DNA from: Polynucleobacter sp. | Lineage (GTDB): Bacteria; Pseudomonadota; Gammaproteobacteria; Burkholderiales; Burkholderiaceae | Length of the DNA: 62,129 bases | NCBI GenBank assembly: GCA_030696845.1 | Contig: JAUYRJ010000012.1 | Location: 1-62,129, forward strand | Direction of reading: 5' to 3' | In this document: in pieces, positions 16,958 to 24,693 of the stretch | Layout: each line of letters opens with the position of its first letter | Position numbering within the stretch: position 1 is the first letter of the stretch | Program-made: the position numbers and the translations under genes | Notes under the pieces: generated by a model | What the model was told of the DNA's origin: nothing | The model's database searches: none | What the model saw: the letters and a program-made list of their open reading frames with translations, nothing else

Positions 16958-18261
16958 ATCCCGTTTGGATCATGATCCAGCGCTTGTTTTTGCGGATTAA
17001 AACGACGCCCTCCGCGCGGATCCGTACCTCTGCCGGCAATATATAGCCAATTTCCTTGATTGCTATACACATCGTAGTCAATCAATTGCGATTCAAACCA
17101 TGCTGCGCCTGCGCGCCAATCGCAGTCCAAGTCATAAATGAGATAACTGGCTACCACTTGACGCAAGCGATTAGAGAGATACCCTGTCATCCTGAGTTCG
17201 CGCATGCCCGCATCCACAATCGATTCACCGGTCTTACCTAAGCGCCATTGTTCAAACGCATCAGGATGGTGATTGGGTCGCTTTGCAATCGATAGTCCTT
17301 TAGCGGCATAAAGCTGCCTTCCCCACTTGCAATGCAAAACACGAAAGTAATCCCGCCATAGGAGTTCAAACCAAAGCCAATAACTTCCCTCACTAGCCCC
17401 ATGCCGCTCTTCAAATTGCTGCAGCTCAGATGCAATCGTCCTTGCCGAAATGCACCCATAGGCAAGCCAGGGAGAAAACTTACTCGAATAATCCAGACCA
17501 AATAATTGATTGCGTGTTTGCTTATAGGTATCGGGCAATGCGCGATCGAGGTATTGCGCAAGGTGCGCCAAAGCCGCCGACTCTCCACCACAAAACAGCG
17601 GCTCCCAATAGGGAAAGGACGATTCGCCACGCGGCAGAGACTCCGTTTGACTGAAATCACAGGGCCGTTTATCAATCGAGTCTCCGCCTTGAATTATGCA
17701 GTCGTAATGGGGCGGCAAAGGCGGAATCGTGGCAGGCGCCGCAATCGGCTCAGTCAATCGGCATTTGGCTTTTTCAATCTGCTGTCTAAATTGCGTAAAT
17801 TGATCTGGCATGTGCTCCGCCGTGAATGGCAACGCATCCAGATCAATCATGGTCGACTGCATCAAGGCATGCACTGTAAACCCTGCTTTTCGGAGCGCAT
17901 CAAGCTGATCACACTCCTCTGGCACCGCAATCGCTTCGCAATACACGGTATCAATACCCATTGCAATCAAGGTCTTGATTAAAAGATTAAGTTCATCACA
18001 ACCATCCGCGGCATCAGTATTAAGCTCAACCAAGCTTGAGCCATAGGCATTTAAAGTCTGCCTAAGGTTGGAGAGGCAATCGCGTAAAAAATAATGGCGA
18101 TGGATTCCAGCTCGCTCAAAACCCCATGGCTTTACTGTTGTTTGTGGTGCGTGGCAGTAAAGCGGGAGAAGGTGATCAGTGTCACTGCATGCAGAGATGA
18201 AACTGGGATTGTCTACAAGGCGCAGGTCATTTCGAAACCAATAAGCAACGCTGCGTTTCAT
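16930..18261 (-). CDS. DASH-family cryptochrome/photolyase
   Basis: A 443-residue blue-light flavoprotein. The N-terminal photolyase domain starts RSVAYWFRNDLRLVDNP. The FAD domain contains GKTGESIVDAGMRELRMTG, MSNR-like YLSNRLRQVVASYL, and the DASH-specific end GRGTDPRGGRRFNPQKQA. DASH proteins repair pyrimidine dimers in single-stranded DNA or act in light signalling. With the BLUF gene and puc operon nearby it adds to the light-related content of the region. Confidence 0.92.
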   Translation of the reverse strand: MKRSVAYWFRNDLRLVDNPSFISACSDTDHLLPLYCHAPQTTVKPWGFERAGIHRHYFLRDCLSNLRQTLNAYGSSLVELNTDAADGCDELNLLIKTLIAMGIDTVYCEAIAVPEECDQLDALRKAGFTVHALMQSTMIDLDALPFTAEHMPDQFTQFRQQIEKAKCRLTEPIAAPATIPPLPPHYDCIIQGGDSIDKRPCDFSQTESLPRGESSFPYWEPLFCGGESAALAHLAQYLDRALPDTYKQTRNQLFGLDYSSKFSPWLAYGCISARTIASELQQFEERHGASEGSYWLWFELLWRDYFRVLHCKWGRQLYAAKGLSIAKRPNHHPDAFEQWRLGKTGESIVDAGMRELRMTGYLSNRLRQVVASYLIYDLDCDWRAGAAWFESQLIDYDVYSNQGNWLYIAGRGTDPRGGRRFNPQKQALDHDPNGIYRAMWLSR

Positions 18262-18291
18262 CGCGATAATGAATATGGACTGAGGCCAGAA

Positions 18292-18720
18292 CTACTCAGT
18301 TATTTCCTCGACCTGCTCCCAAGTGCTATCACCTAATTTTTTTACTGTCATTTTGTAAACCCAATTTTCAGGGATGCCGCAGGTCCAGTCATGCGGCCCA
18401 TTTTGCAGCAATACATTCGTTTGGTTGCGATTATCAAAATACAAGTAATAGGTTTTTCCATGAATTGGATTAAATCCAAATTTAGCGGCATGCACTAGCT
18501 CGGTGGCATCTAAACGGGATTGCAGCGCTTTGGCTTGCTTCATCAGAACTGTCGCCTGCTCCATGATGCGGTCGTATTCCTGCTTGGCATTTTGCCTAGC
18601 AACATTGACTGCCTTATCTTTTTCTTCTGTTACTTTGATGGGGGCGAAGACAGGTGCACCCACTTCCATGGGGTACTCAATACCGGCGTGTCGTGCTGGA
18701 TCTGTATCTTCGATGCGCAT
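18292..18720 (-). CDS. DUF2452 protein
   Basis: A 142-residue cytoplasmic protein with the family's features: N-terminal ARHAGIEYPMEVGAP, a helical coiled segment (about 30-75) and a C-terminal block GKTYYLYFDNRNQTNVL. The function is unknown. It lies 30 bases upstream of the cryptochrome in the same direction, so both are probably on one transcript. Confidence 0.8.
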   Translation of the reverse strand: MRIEDTDPARHAGIEYPMEVGAPVFAPIKVTEEKDKAVNVARQNAKQEYDRIMEQATVLMKQAKALQSRLDATELVHAAKFGFNPIHGKTYYLYFDNRNQTNVLLQNGPHDWTCGIPENWVYKMTVKKLGDSTWEQVEEITE

Positions 18721-18787
18721 CGCAATTCCTAATCAATTGAAGTCTGAAGAACAGGCAGATTCTTCTGTAATTCGTAATTATAGTAAT

Positions 18788-19795
18788 TTAGGCGTATTTT
18801 TGCTCACCAGCAAAGCGGCGGCATTTGCTGGCTTTTTGGAGTGCCCGCATCTGCTCATCGATCGCATACGGTGCCTGGTAGCCTAATTCACAACGCGCAT
18901 TTTCAATCGAAACAGTAAACGGGTACCCCAATAAACGCACCATTTCACGCACCAACGGCGGCTTACCCGGCATGGGCAAGTATTTCCAACCTTGCTCCGT
19001 AAAAGCGGCTAGCCACCAAGCTATGCGCCGCGAAATGGAAAAACGCGGGGCCGGATATCCGCCCACCTGCAATCGGCTCAACATGAAAGTACGGAAATCC
19101 ACAGGCTCTGCATCGCTAATCAAAAATACGGAGTGTGCTCCCTCATAGATCAGCGTTTTATCCAAGGCATTACACAGATTCGCAATCGCACAAGTTGCAA
19201 ACGGATAGCGTCCTTGGCTAAACCAACCGAATTGACCTCGGTTTGATGCCGGCCCAATCTCCGTATCCACACCATCACCCAGTCCCCACACAAAACTCGG
19301 TCGCAGAATCACCAGCCGCATATTTTTAGCATTAGCATTGAGCAACCAGTCTTCCGCTCTAAGCTTGCTAGCTGAGTACGGTAAATAATCCATTTGCGCA
19401 GCGCTACAGCTTTCATCCACATTGAGTAAGGGGCGGGGTGATTGCATCAGTACTGATGCGGCGCTAATGTGAACGAATCGCTGTACGCCCGCCGCCGAAG
19501 CGGCACGCCATACGGATTGAGTTAGCTTCACATTGGCAATATCCAGGTTTAATTTAGATTGCGTCACATCACGGCATCCTGCCGCATGAATCACTACATC
19601 AACCCCATGCATCGCCTGACTTACGGTGGAACTATCGAGCAGGTCACCAATCCAAGGTTGAGCTCGAAGGGTCTGGTTTGCCTGCGCCTGAGCGGATGAG
19701 CGCGCCGAGCAAACCACCTCATGACCTTGCGCTAGGAGATGCGCCAAAAAATGAGAGCCAATAAAACCGGAGGTCCCTGTTAGAAAGACTTTCAT
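18788..19795 (-). CDS. NAD-dependent epimerase/dehydratase (extended SDR)
   Basis: A 335-residue Rossmann-fold oxidoreductase. The nucleotide motif GTSGFIGSHFLAHLL is at residues 7-21, and the extended-SDR active site is YSASK with the preceding serine in HISAAS. The neighbourhood (DUF2452, cryptochrome, renalase-like oxidase) recurs in light-regulated clusters of other bacteria as I recall. The substrate is unknown; 3-beta-hydroxysteroid-like or sugar substrates are possible. Confidence 0.85.
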   Translation of the reverse strand: MKVFLTGTSGFIGSHFLAHLLAQGHEVVCSARSSAQAQANQTLRAQPWIGDLLDSSTVSQAMHGVDVVIHAAGCRDVTQSKLNLDIANVKLTQSVWRAASAAGVQRFVHISAASVLMQSPRPLLNVDESCSAAQMDYLPYSASKLRAEDWLLNANAKNMRLVILRPSFVWGLGDGVDTEIGPASNRGQFGWFSQGRYPFATCAIANLCNALDKTLIYEGAHSVFLISDAEPVDFRTFMLSRLQVGGYPAPRFSISRRIAWWLAAFTEQGWKYLPMPGKPPLVREMVRLLGYPFTVSIENARCELGYQAPYAIDEQMRALQKASKCRRFAGEQKYA

Positions 19796-19851
19796 TCGCC
19801 ACCCTGAGCGGCAGTATGATTGTTATTCATGTGAGATATGCGAGGCAGATT

Positions 19852-20001
19852 ATGGATGACTTCACCCCAATCATCATCATTGAACTGATTCTTGTCTTTG
19901 GGGGAGTGCTGCTATTCGCCTGGTGGCAATTTCGCGATATTAAAAAAGAACGTGAAAAAAGTCAGCGGCGCCCAAACGATCCGCCAAAACCACGCGATTA
20001 A
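19852..20001 (+). CDS. Small single-span membrane protein
   Basis: This 49-residue protein has one N-terminal transmembrane helix (IIIIELILVFGGVLLFAWW) and a charged, proline-rich tail (QRRPNDPPKPRD). The ATG at 19852 was chosen over one 12 codons upstream because the short form starts right before the helix. It is divergent from the epimerase gene. No family is recognised. Confidence 0.65.
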   Translation: MDDFTPIIIIELILVFGGVLLFAWWQFRDIKKEREKSQRRPNDPPKPRD

Positions 20002-20034
20002 TAAACCGCTCATGCGCGCAAGGGCGCAAGCGAT

Positions 20035-20166
20035 TTAGAAATTCAAGGCCGATACAAAAAGAGACAGAATCGTAATGGTCGAGAAAATACCAATAAAGAC
20101 GATGGCCATCGTTGCGTAAATTTTGACCAACTTGTCTTTTGTTTGAATTGCTTTGCTATTGCTCAT
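20035..20166 (-). CDS. Small single-span membrane protein (43 residues)
   Basis: The frame starts at 20166 after a clear ribosome site (AAAGGAAAGCG). The protein has a short charged N-terminus (SNSKAIQTKDKLVKIYA) and one hydrophobic helix (MAIVFIGIFSTITILSLFV). The good ribosome site and helix make it likely real. No family is recognised. Confidence 0.6.
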   Translation of the reverse strand: MSNSKAIQTKDKLVKIYATMAIVFIGIFSTITILSLFVSALNF

Positions 20167-20188
20167 CGCTTTCCTTTATGAATACCAT

Positions 20189-20332
20189 CTATGCTTGGCG
20201 CTCTTTTGCTTTGGCCTGGCAATCCAAGCTCTTTTGGCGAAAGTCCACCAGTGGGTGATAGCCCATCTTGTAACAGGCACAGTGCTCGCCCAAAATCCAA
20301 CGAGCTAACTTGATTCTAAGGGCTTTAATCAT
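20189..20332 (-). CDS. Possible small cysteine-containing protein (47 residues)
   Basis: An ATG-started frame upstream of the 43-residue protein on the same strand, with a basic N-terminus (MIKALRIKLARW) and HCACYKMGYHPLVDF, a CxC motif near histidines. It ends 22 bases before the next start. No clear ribosome site is seen. The sequence GCTTTAATCAT at its start is repeated directly 17 bases further on. Confidence 0.45.
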   Translation of the reverse strand: MIKALRIKLARWILGEHCACYKMGYHPLVDFRQKSLDCQAKAKERQA

Positions 20333-20446
20333 AAGAAAGTGCTTTAATCATTAAAAATAATCTAGTAATCTTATTCTTATATTGCCCGCTTTGCATAAAC
20401 GTTGTTTTTCCATCCAAACCAGGCCAAATCCAGTTAGTACAATGCA

Positions 20447-21601
20447 ATGATGCCTTTTGACTTTGATGCCCCTATCAGCCGAAGCAATACCGATTCGGTG
20501 CGCTGGGACGCGCATCTCGGCCGTGACGTCATCCCCTTGTGGGTTGCCGATATGGATTTTTCCTCCCCGCCCTGCGTAGTAGAGGCCCTGGCCAAACGGG
20601 TTCGCCATGGCATATTTGGCTATACCCATGCCCCTGTGGACTTACGAACAGCCATTTGCCGGCACCTGGAGCATGACTACAGCTGGCGCGTTGACCCCGA
20701 TTGGATTGTGATTTTGCCCAGCGTGGTGTCGGGTCTCTATACCGCAGTACGCGAGCTCACCAAACCCCATGAAGCGGTGCTCATTCCGAAACCGGTTTAT
20801 CACCACTTGCGCCTAGCATGTAGCCAAGCACCGCGCGCCTTCACCGAGATTCCATTAGCGCTTGAAGATGATCGCTGGGTCATGCCCTGGCATCAATTGC
20901 ACGATCTTTGCGGCGAGCATACAAAACTCGCTTTACTGTGCAATCCGCAAAATCCAGGCGGAACTGTCTATAGCAAATCGGAGTTAACTCAATTTGCGCA
21001 CGTTTGCGAACAGAACGATATACTCATCTGCTCTGATGAAATTCATGCGGGCTTAGTGCTTAATCCAGCGCTGCGTCACATCCCGATTGCAAGCCTAAGT
21101 CAGAGCATTTCCATGCGTACTGTCACATTGATGTCGCTCAATAAAACCTTTAACTTTCCTGGCATTGGGCTAGCTTGGGCTGTAGCTGAAAATCCCACGC
21201 TCCGTCAGGCCATGCAAACCAACTTACATCAAACTATTGCCGATCCGGGTCTGCTGGCCTATACCGCAACCCTATCTGCCCTTCAAGGTGGAGAATCCTG
21301 GAGGCAGTCTTTGCTCGAATACTTGCGCGGCAATCGCGATACAGTGATTGCGCGCATTCGAGCAATGCCCCAATTGAAGGTATCGCGCATCGATGCGACC
21401 TACTTGGCGTGGATTGATTGCAGCGGTCTAAACCATCCCGATCCCCACAGTCTTTTTTTAGCGGCCGGCGTCGCGCTCTCGCCTGGCGCGCAATTTAATG
21501 CCCCGCAATGTGTGCGCCTTAATTTTGCTACACAACGCGCTCGATTACATGCGGCACTAGATAGAATGGCTTTGGCAATAGGTGCCATGCCATCCGCATA
21601 A
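20447..21601 (+). CDS. patB: PLP-dependent C-S lyase, PatB/MalY type
   Basis: A 384-residue fold-type I aminotransferase-like enzyme that probably cleaves cystathionine or cysteine conjugates to pyruvate, ammonia and a thiol. Family marks: WVADMDF near the N-terminus, GIFGYTHAP, NPQNPGGTVYS, DEIHAGLVL and the PLP lysine in SLNKTFNFPGIG. The first two codons are both ATG. It converges with the BLUF gene with only a four-base gap. Confidence 0.9.
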   Translation: MMPFDFDAPISRSNTDSVRWDAHLGRDVIPLWVADMDFSSPPCVVEALAKRVRHGIFGYTHAPVDLRTAICRHLEHDYSWRVDPDWIVILPSVVSGLYTAVRELTKPHEAVLIPKPVYHHLRLACSQAPRAFTEIPLALEDDRWVMPWHQLHDLCGEHTKLALLCNPQNPGGTVYSKSELTQFAHVCEQNDILICSDEIHAGLVLNPALRHIPIASLSQSISMRTVTLMSLNKTFNFPGIGLAWAVAENPTLRQAMQTNLHQTIADPGLLAYTATLSALQGGESWRQSLLEYLRGNRDTVIARIRAMPQLKVSRIDATYLAWIDCSGLNHPDPHSLFLAAGVALSPGAQFNAPQCVRLNFATQRARLHAALDRMALAIGAMPSA

Positions 21602-21605
21602 GGCG

Positions 21606-22022
21606 TCAACGCTTAATTTCGGATCGCAGCGCGACCAGTAAGGGGTGATCGCTTGGAAAATCACCCTGCTCTACCGCAGCCTTCACCTCGGGTAATCGAT
21701 TGGCGATTTCCTCGTTTCCCTGAAAGATCATCGTCCACTTCATAAAGCTACGGCGCGGAACAGGCTTTCGATCGATGAGTTTGACGTTTTTATGGCGATC
21801 ATCTTTTTGGATTTTTTCCCACAAGCCATCAATGACACTAGCCGGCCCTTCAATCACTTGACCAAACTTTTGGTCTTCGAAGATGAGTGCGCCGGTAATG
21901 CCCAGGGCCTGATTACTCAAATACGAGTGGTATAAAAGTCGCATCAAACCCAAAAAAGACATTTCCTCAGCGGGTTCGCTGACATAGGTTAATTCGATGA
22001 GGTCGGGCTGGGCTGGGTTCAT
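21606..22022 (-). CDS. BLUF-domain blue-light sensor
   Basis: A short BLUF protein of about 138 residues. It has the flavin-binding pattern: Tyr in IELTYVSEP, Asn in NQALGITGALIFED, Gln in FGQVIEGP and a tryptophan/methionine region (FMKWTMIF). There is no output domain, so it must act by protein contact, as AppA-like or PixD-like short BLUF proteins do. I prefer the ATG at 22022; another in-frame ATG at 22064 would add 14 residues. It sits just beyond the puc operon terminator, which suggests light control of antenna genes, though this is inference. Confidence 0.9.
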   Translation of the reverse strand: MNPAQPDLIELTYVSEPAEEMSFLGLMRLLYHSYLSNQALGITGALIFEDQKFGQVIEGPASVIDGLWEKIQKDDRHKNVKLIDRKPVPRRSFMKWTMIFQGNEEIANRLPEVKAAVEQGDFPSDHPLLVALRSEIKR

Positions 22023-22134
22023 GTCATTCTGATTTCGCAATGCGCATGAATCCATGGTACGCATTACTTATACAAATTACAGTAGTCGTAAACCCCCGAT
22101 TTATTCGGGATATGCAGACCCATCCATCAATAAA

Positions 22135-22160
22135 AAACCCCACTGCTCGGAGTGGGGTTT
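22135..22160 (-). terminator. Terminator of the puc operon
   Basis: AAACCCCACT and AGTGGGGTTT form a 10-bp stem with a six-base loop; on the minus strand it is followed by TTTATT after the stem Ts. It stands after the 30-residue protein frame and before the BLUF gene, so it ends the puc transcript. Confidence 0.8.
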
Positions 22161-22185
22161 CTCGACATACCCGGCTAAGCGGGTT

Positions 22186-22278
22186 TTATTTCCATTTATT
22201 GTTTTTATGCATATTGCTCAAAATCTGCACGGTAAAAACAATGACCAACAAAATAGCAATTCCGTATCCCATACTCAT
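22186..22278 (-). CDS. 30-residue single-helix membrane protein at the end of the puc operon
   Basis: The ATG at 22278 has a strong ribosome site (AAAAAGGGAGCGCGCC). The protein begins MSMGYGIAILLVIVFTVQIL, one transmembrane helix, then a polar tail (SNMHKNNKWK). It lies 50 bases after pucC and before the operon's terminator, so it is transcribed with the antenna genes. It has no histidine in the helix, so it is not an antenna alpha or beta chain. By position it recalls small accessory subunits such as PucE or the gamma and PufX-like helices, but there is no recognisable similarity. Confidence 0.65.
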   Translation of the reverse strand: MSMGYGIAILLVIVFTVQILSNMHKNNKWK

Positions 22279-22328
22279 GGCGCGCTCCCTTTTTATGCAC
22301 AGCATCCATTAAACATACTGCAATTTCA

Positions 22329-23711
22329 CTAAGCCGCGTCTGCAGCAAAACGCAATTTACATTTAACTAAAGGCAGCATAATAAAAATGGCTGCCAGCAA
22401 TAGAATGATTTCAATAATATACACAACTATGTAACCGCTTGCAGCGCCTACTACAGGGCTTGCGAGATCGCGAATGATGCCGCCCAAAGCAATTGCAGTG
22501 CCAGCAGCCGTTGCCTGCACCGCCCCCCAAGCGCCTAGCGCCAGTCCGCTTTGTTTTTTGGGTGCAAAGCGCATGGTTGCCGTTAAAGTCCCATGGCCAA
22601 ACAGCCCGCTCCCAAAGCCAATCAGCAAAATCCCGATTGCAAATACAGTGGGCGATCCCAATGGGGCAGCCAAAATCACCGCTAAAAATGCAGGCAGCCC
22701 GACTAGCGCGCCATTCATCGCCATCCGAAAAGCATCGTAGCCCTTCGCTAGAACATGCGACGCCAATCCAAATCCGCATAAGCCGCCGATCGCCAGTGTC
22801 GCGGTAAGTGTGGTGGTGGCACCGACACTCATATTCAGAATCTCCCCGCCATACGGCTCCAACAAAATGTCTTCCATCGTAAACGCCATCGTGCCAAGAC
22901 CCACGGCCAGCAAACGGCGCATCGCATGATTTCCTTGGCTAAATACTCGCCACGATTCACTAAAACTCGCCGTGATTTCTTTGGCAGCAACCCTTGCGCG
23001 GTCGCGGCATTCTTGCTTCCAAAGCGCGATCACATTAAGCGCCATCGTGACCAATGCCGCCCCCTGAATGACCTGAATTAATCTACCTGGACTGTACTCC
23101 GATAAGAGTTCACCAAAGATCAATGCACTAGCAATCATTCCCACGAGCATCGTGACGTACATAAGCCCAACCACTTTAGGCTGGGATTCTTCTTTGACCA
23201 AATCGTTCGCTAATGCGAGGCCCACGGTTTGCGTCATATGCAGACCCGCGCCCACCAAGAGAAAAGAAACTGCCGCCCCCAACTGCCCTATCCAGGCTGG
23301 CGCATTGCTGGATTGACCTCCGCCCGATAACACCAGTAAAGCGAAAGGCATCATCGATAGTCCCCCGAATTGCAGCAGCGTACCCACCCACATATACGGA
23401 ACTCTGCGCCACCCCAACTGCGATCGATGCGTATCGGATCGGTACCCAATTAAGGCCCTAAAGGGTGCAAACAGCAAGGGGAGTGAAATCATTACCGCGA
23501 CTAAAGAGGCAGGAACCCTCAGTTCAACAATCATGACTCGATTTAAGGTGCCGACAAGCAACACTAAAATAATGCCGACCGATACCTGAAAGAGGGAGAG
23601 CCGAAGCAAACGGGATAGCGGCAAATCATCCGTTGCGACATCGGCAAATGGCAGAAACCGTGGCCCAAACTGCACCCACGTTTCGATAATTTTTTGACTA
23701 ATGCGTTTCAC
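22329..23711 (-). CDS. pucC: PucC/LhaA-family light-harvesting assembly protein
   Basis: A 460-residue MFS-fold membrane protein (about 12 helices) of the bacteriochlorophyll delivery (BCD) family, which assembles antenna complexes. Diagnostic blocks are LNRVMIVELRVPASLVA, FAPFRALIGYRSDTHRS, LGWRRVPYMWVGTLLQFGG and DILLEPYGGEIL. It follows pucA by 98 bases on the same strand, the usual pucBAC order. Substrate and partner are inferred from the family: it would insert or chaperone the LH2 subunits encoded upstream. Confidence 0.93.
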   Translation of the reverse strand: MKRISQKIIETWVQFGPRFLPFADVATDDLPLSRLLRLSLFQVSVGIILVLLVGTLNRVMIVELRVPASLVAVMISLPLLFAPFRALIGYRSDTHRSQLGWRRVPYMWVGTLLQFGGLSMMPFALLVLSGGGQSSNAPAWIGQLGAAVSFLLVGAGLHMTQTVGLALANDLVKEESQPKVVGLMYVTMLVGMIASALIFGELLSEYSPGRLIQVIQGAALVTMALNVIALWKQECRDRARVAAKEITASFSESWRVFSQGNHAMRRLLAVGLGTMAFTMEDILLEPYGGEILNMSVGATTTLTATLAIGGLCGFGLASHVLAKGYDAFRMAMNGALVGLPAFLAVILAAPLGSPTVFAIGILLIGFGSGLFGHGTLTATMRFAPKKQSGLALGAWGAVQATAAGTAIALGGIIRDLASPVVGAASGYIVVYIIEIILLLAAIFIMLPLVKCKLRFAADAA

Positions 23712-23809
23712 GGGCTCTACACCGTAGCGCGACTGTCGTTCATCTTTGAGATCAGCAAAAAAAAGGTCGTGGTAACGGCTATCGCGACCCTTTTCTTACC
23801 AATCCATGC

Positions 23810-24013
23810 CTACTTTTTCGCTACCGGCGCCGCAGGTGCAGCTGCCGTACTGGCTACTTGCGCATCTGCATTGCCATTCAAAAAGGCTTTTACCCAAGTC
23901 GTATTGGTTAGAAGCGCTGTATGAACTGCGAATGAACCTACCGCAACCGCCCCAATAATGAGAGGAACGCCAACGGATGGCTTGACCACGCACCACATTT
24001 TTCCGTAGATCAT
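23810..24013 (-). CDS. pucA: Light-harvesting LH2 alpha chain (B800-820-like)
   Basis: A 67-residue antenna alpha polypeptide. It starts MIYGKMWCVVKPSVGVPL, has the bacteriochlorophyll ligand His31 in the single helix, then LTNTTWVKAFLNG and an Ala/Pro-rich tail. At positions 44 and 45 it has Phe-Leu; B850-type alpha chains carry Tyr-Tyr or Tyr-Trp there, and the blue-shifted B800-820 (LH3) chains carry Phe-Leu. The ribosome site AAGGAG overlaps the pucB stop codon. Length and N-terminus fit LH2 rather than LH1. Confidence 0.93.
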   Translation of the reverse strand: MIYGKMWCVVKPSVGVPLIIGAVAVGSFAVHTALLTNTTWVKAFLNGNADAQVASTAAAPAAPVAKK

Positions 24014-24022
24014 GATTGCTCC

Positions 24023-24175
24023 TTACTTAAGCCAAGGTGAATAGATGTAGGCCAGCAAATGGGCGAATGCTGCAATCATCCCAAAAAACTGTGTGCCCTG
24101 AATGAGGTTTCGGTGTAGCTCCTCAGACTCGCCTTCGGTTAACCCGGTAGGCCATACTTTATTTGCGTCTGACAT
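24023..24175 (-). CDS. pucB: Light-harvesting LH2 beta chain
   Basis: A 50-residue antenna beta polypeptide, first gene of the operon. The N-terminal part has GLTEGESEELHRNLIQG with His21 near the B800 site, and the helix FFGMIAAFAHLLAYIYSPWL contains the B850/B820 ligand His39. A good ribosome site (AGGGAGATATCACT) precedes the ATG. The stop lies nine bases before the pucA start. Confidence 0.93.
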   Translation of the reverse strand: MSDANKVWPTGLTEGESEELHRNLIQGTQFFGMIAAFAHLLAYIYSPWLK

Positions 24176-24261
24176 AGTGATATCTCCCTGCTAGACTTCA
24201 AAGCCCGTGCGAATCCTGCACGTAGGATTGATTTATGGGTAGCCATAAACCCATCCCCATT

Positions 24262-24279
24262 TGTAAATCTATATTTACA
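24262..24279. promoter_or_regulatory. PpsR/CrtJ-type box, pucB-proximal
   Basis: TGTAAATCTATATTTACA fits TGT-N12-ACA, the binding site of the aerobic photosynthesis repressor PpsR/CrtJ. It is 87 bases upstream of the pucB start codon. The arms TGTAAAT and ATTTACA are a perfect palindrome. Confidence 0.8.
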
Positions 24280-24287
24280 AGTACGGA

Positions 24288-24305
24288 TGTCACAATATAT
24301 TTACA
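24288..24305. promoter_or_regulatory. PpsR/CrtJ-type box, pucB-distal
   Basis: A second TGT-N12-ACA (TGTCACAATATATTTACA), 26 bp centre to centre from the first and eight bases beyond it. Two boxes in tandem fit cooperative repressor binding. It overlaps the -10 of the predicted promoter. Confidence 0.8.
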
Positions 24306-24325
24306 GTTAAGCCTATAAAAGTCAA
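24298..24325 (-). promoter_or_regulatory. Predicted sigma-70 promoter of the puc operon
   Basis: On the minus strand TTGACT (24325-24320) and TAAATA (24303-24298) are separated by 16 bases. The -10 lies inside the distal PpsR-type box and transcription would start over the gap or proximal box, so repressor binding would block it. The resulting leader is about 115 bases. Confidence 0.5.
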
Positions 24326-24442
24326 TTTATTTATAGGGTTATTCATTAAGTTGAATAAAATCAATAACTTAATTGAGATTAGCTGGCGAGCACCCCTGCA
24401 GGTACGCCTATCGAGAAATGCCTTTTGGGCATGTTCCTGCGT

Positions 24443-24601
24443 TTAGCAGGGATCCCGCGAAGAATCGTCTGAAGGGTCTTTTTGGTCTATGCGCTCTAAC
24501 TTCTTAAACGAATACACCAGATAAATTTTGAGAATCAGCAAAGCAAGAAAAATAGCGCCGATGAGATAAGCAATAAATCGATAGAAATTAAAGTCGCCCA
24601 T
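24443..24601 (-). CDS. Small single-span membrane protein (52 residues)
   Basis: The frame starts MGDFNFYRFIAYLIGAIFLA, followed by the rest of one long helix (LLILKIYLVY), and has a polar, acidic C-terminus (ERIDQKDPSDDSSRDPC). It lies between the pirin gene and the puc promoter, pointing towards puc. No family is recognised; the hydrophobic helix and charged tail make it plausible. Confidence 0.5.
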   Translation of the reverse strand: MGDFNFYRFIAYLIGAIFLALLILKIYLVYSFKKLERIDQKDPSDDSSRDPC

Positions 24602-24693
24602 AGTCGTTCAATCAGTCAGCAAAAATGCACACCGCATAATGTGTGCCTTGCAAAAAGTGTAGGGTGGTTTTAGACGCTTGGCAATATGTAACA

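Noticed and set aside
22186..22278. A third antenna polypeptide
   Set aside because: The helix has no histidine ligand for bacteriochlorophyll.
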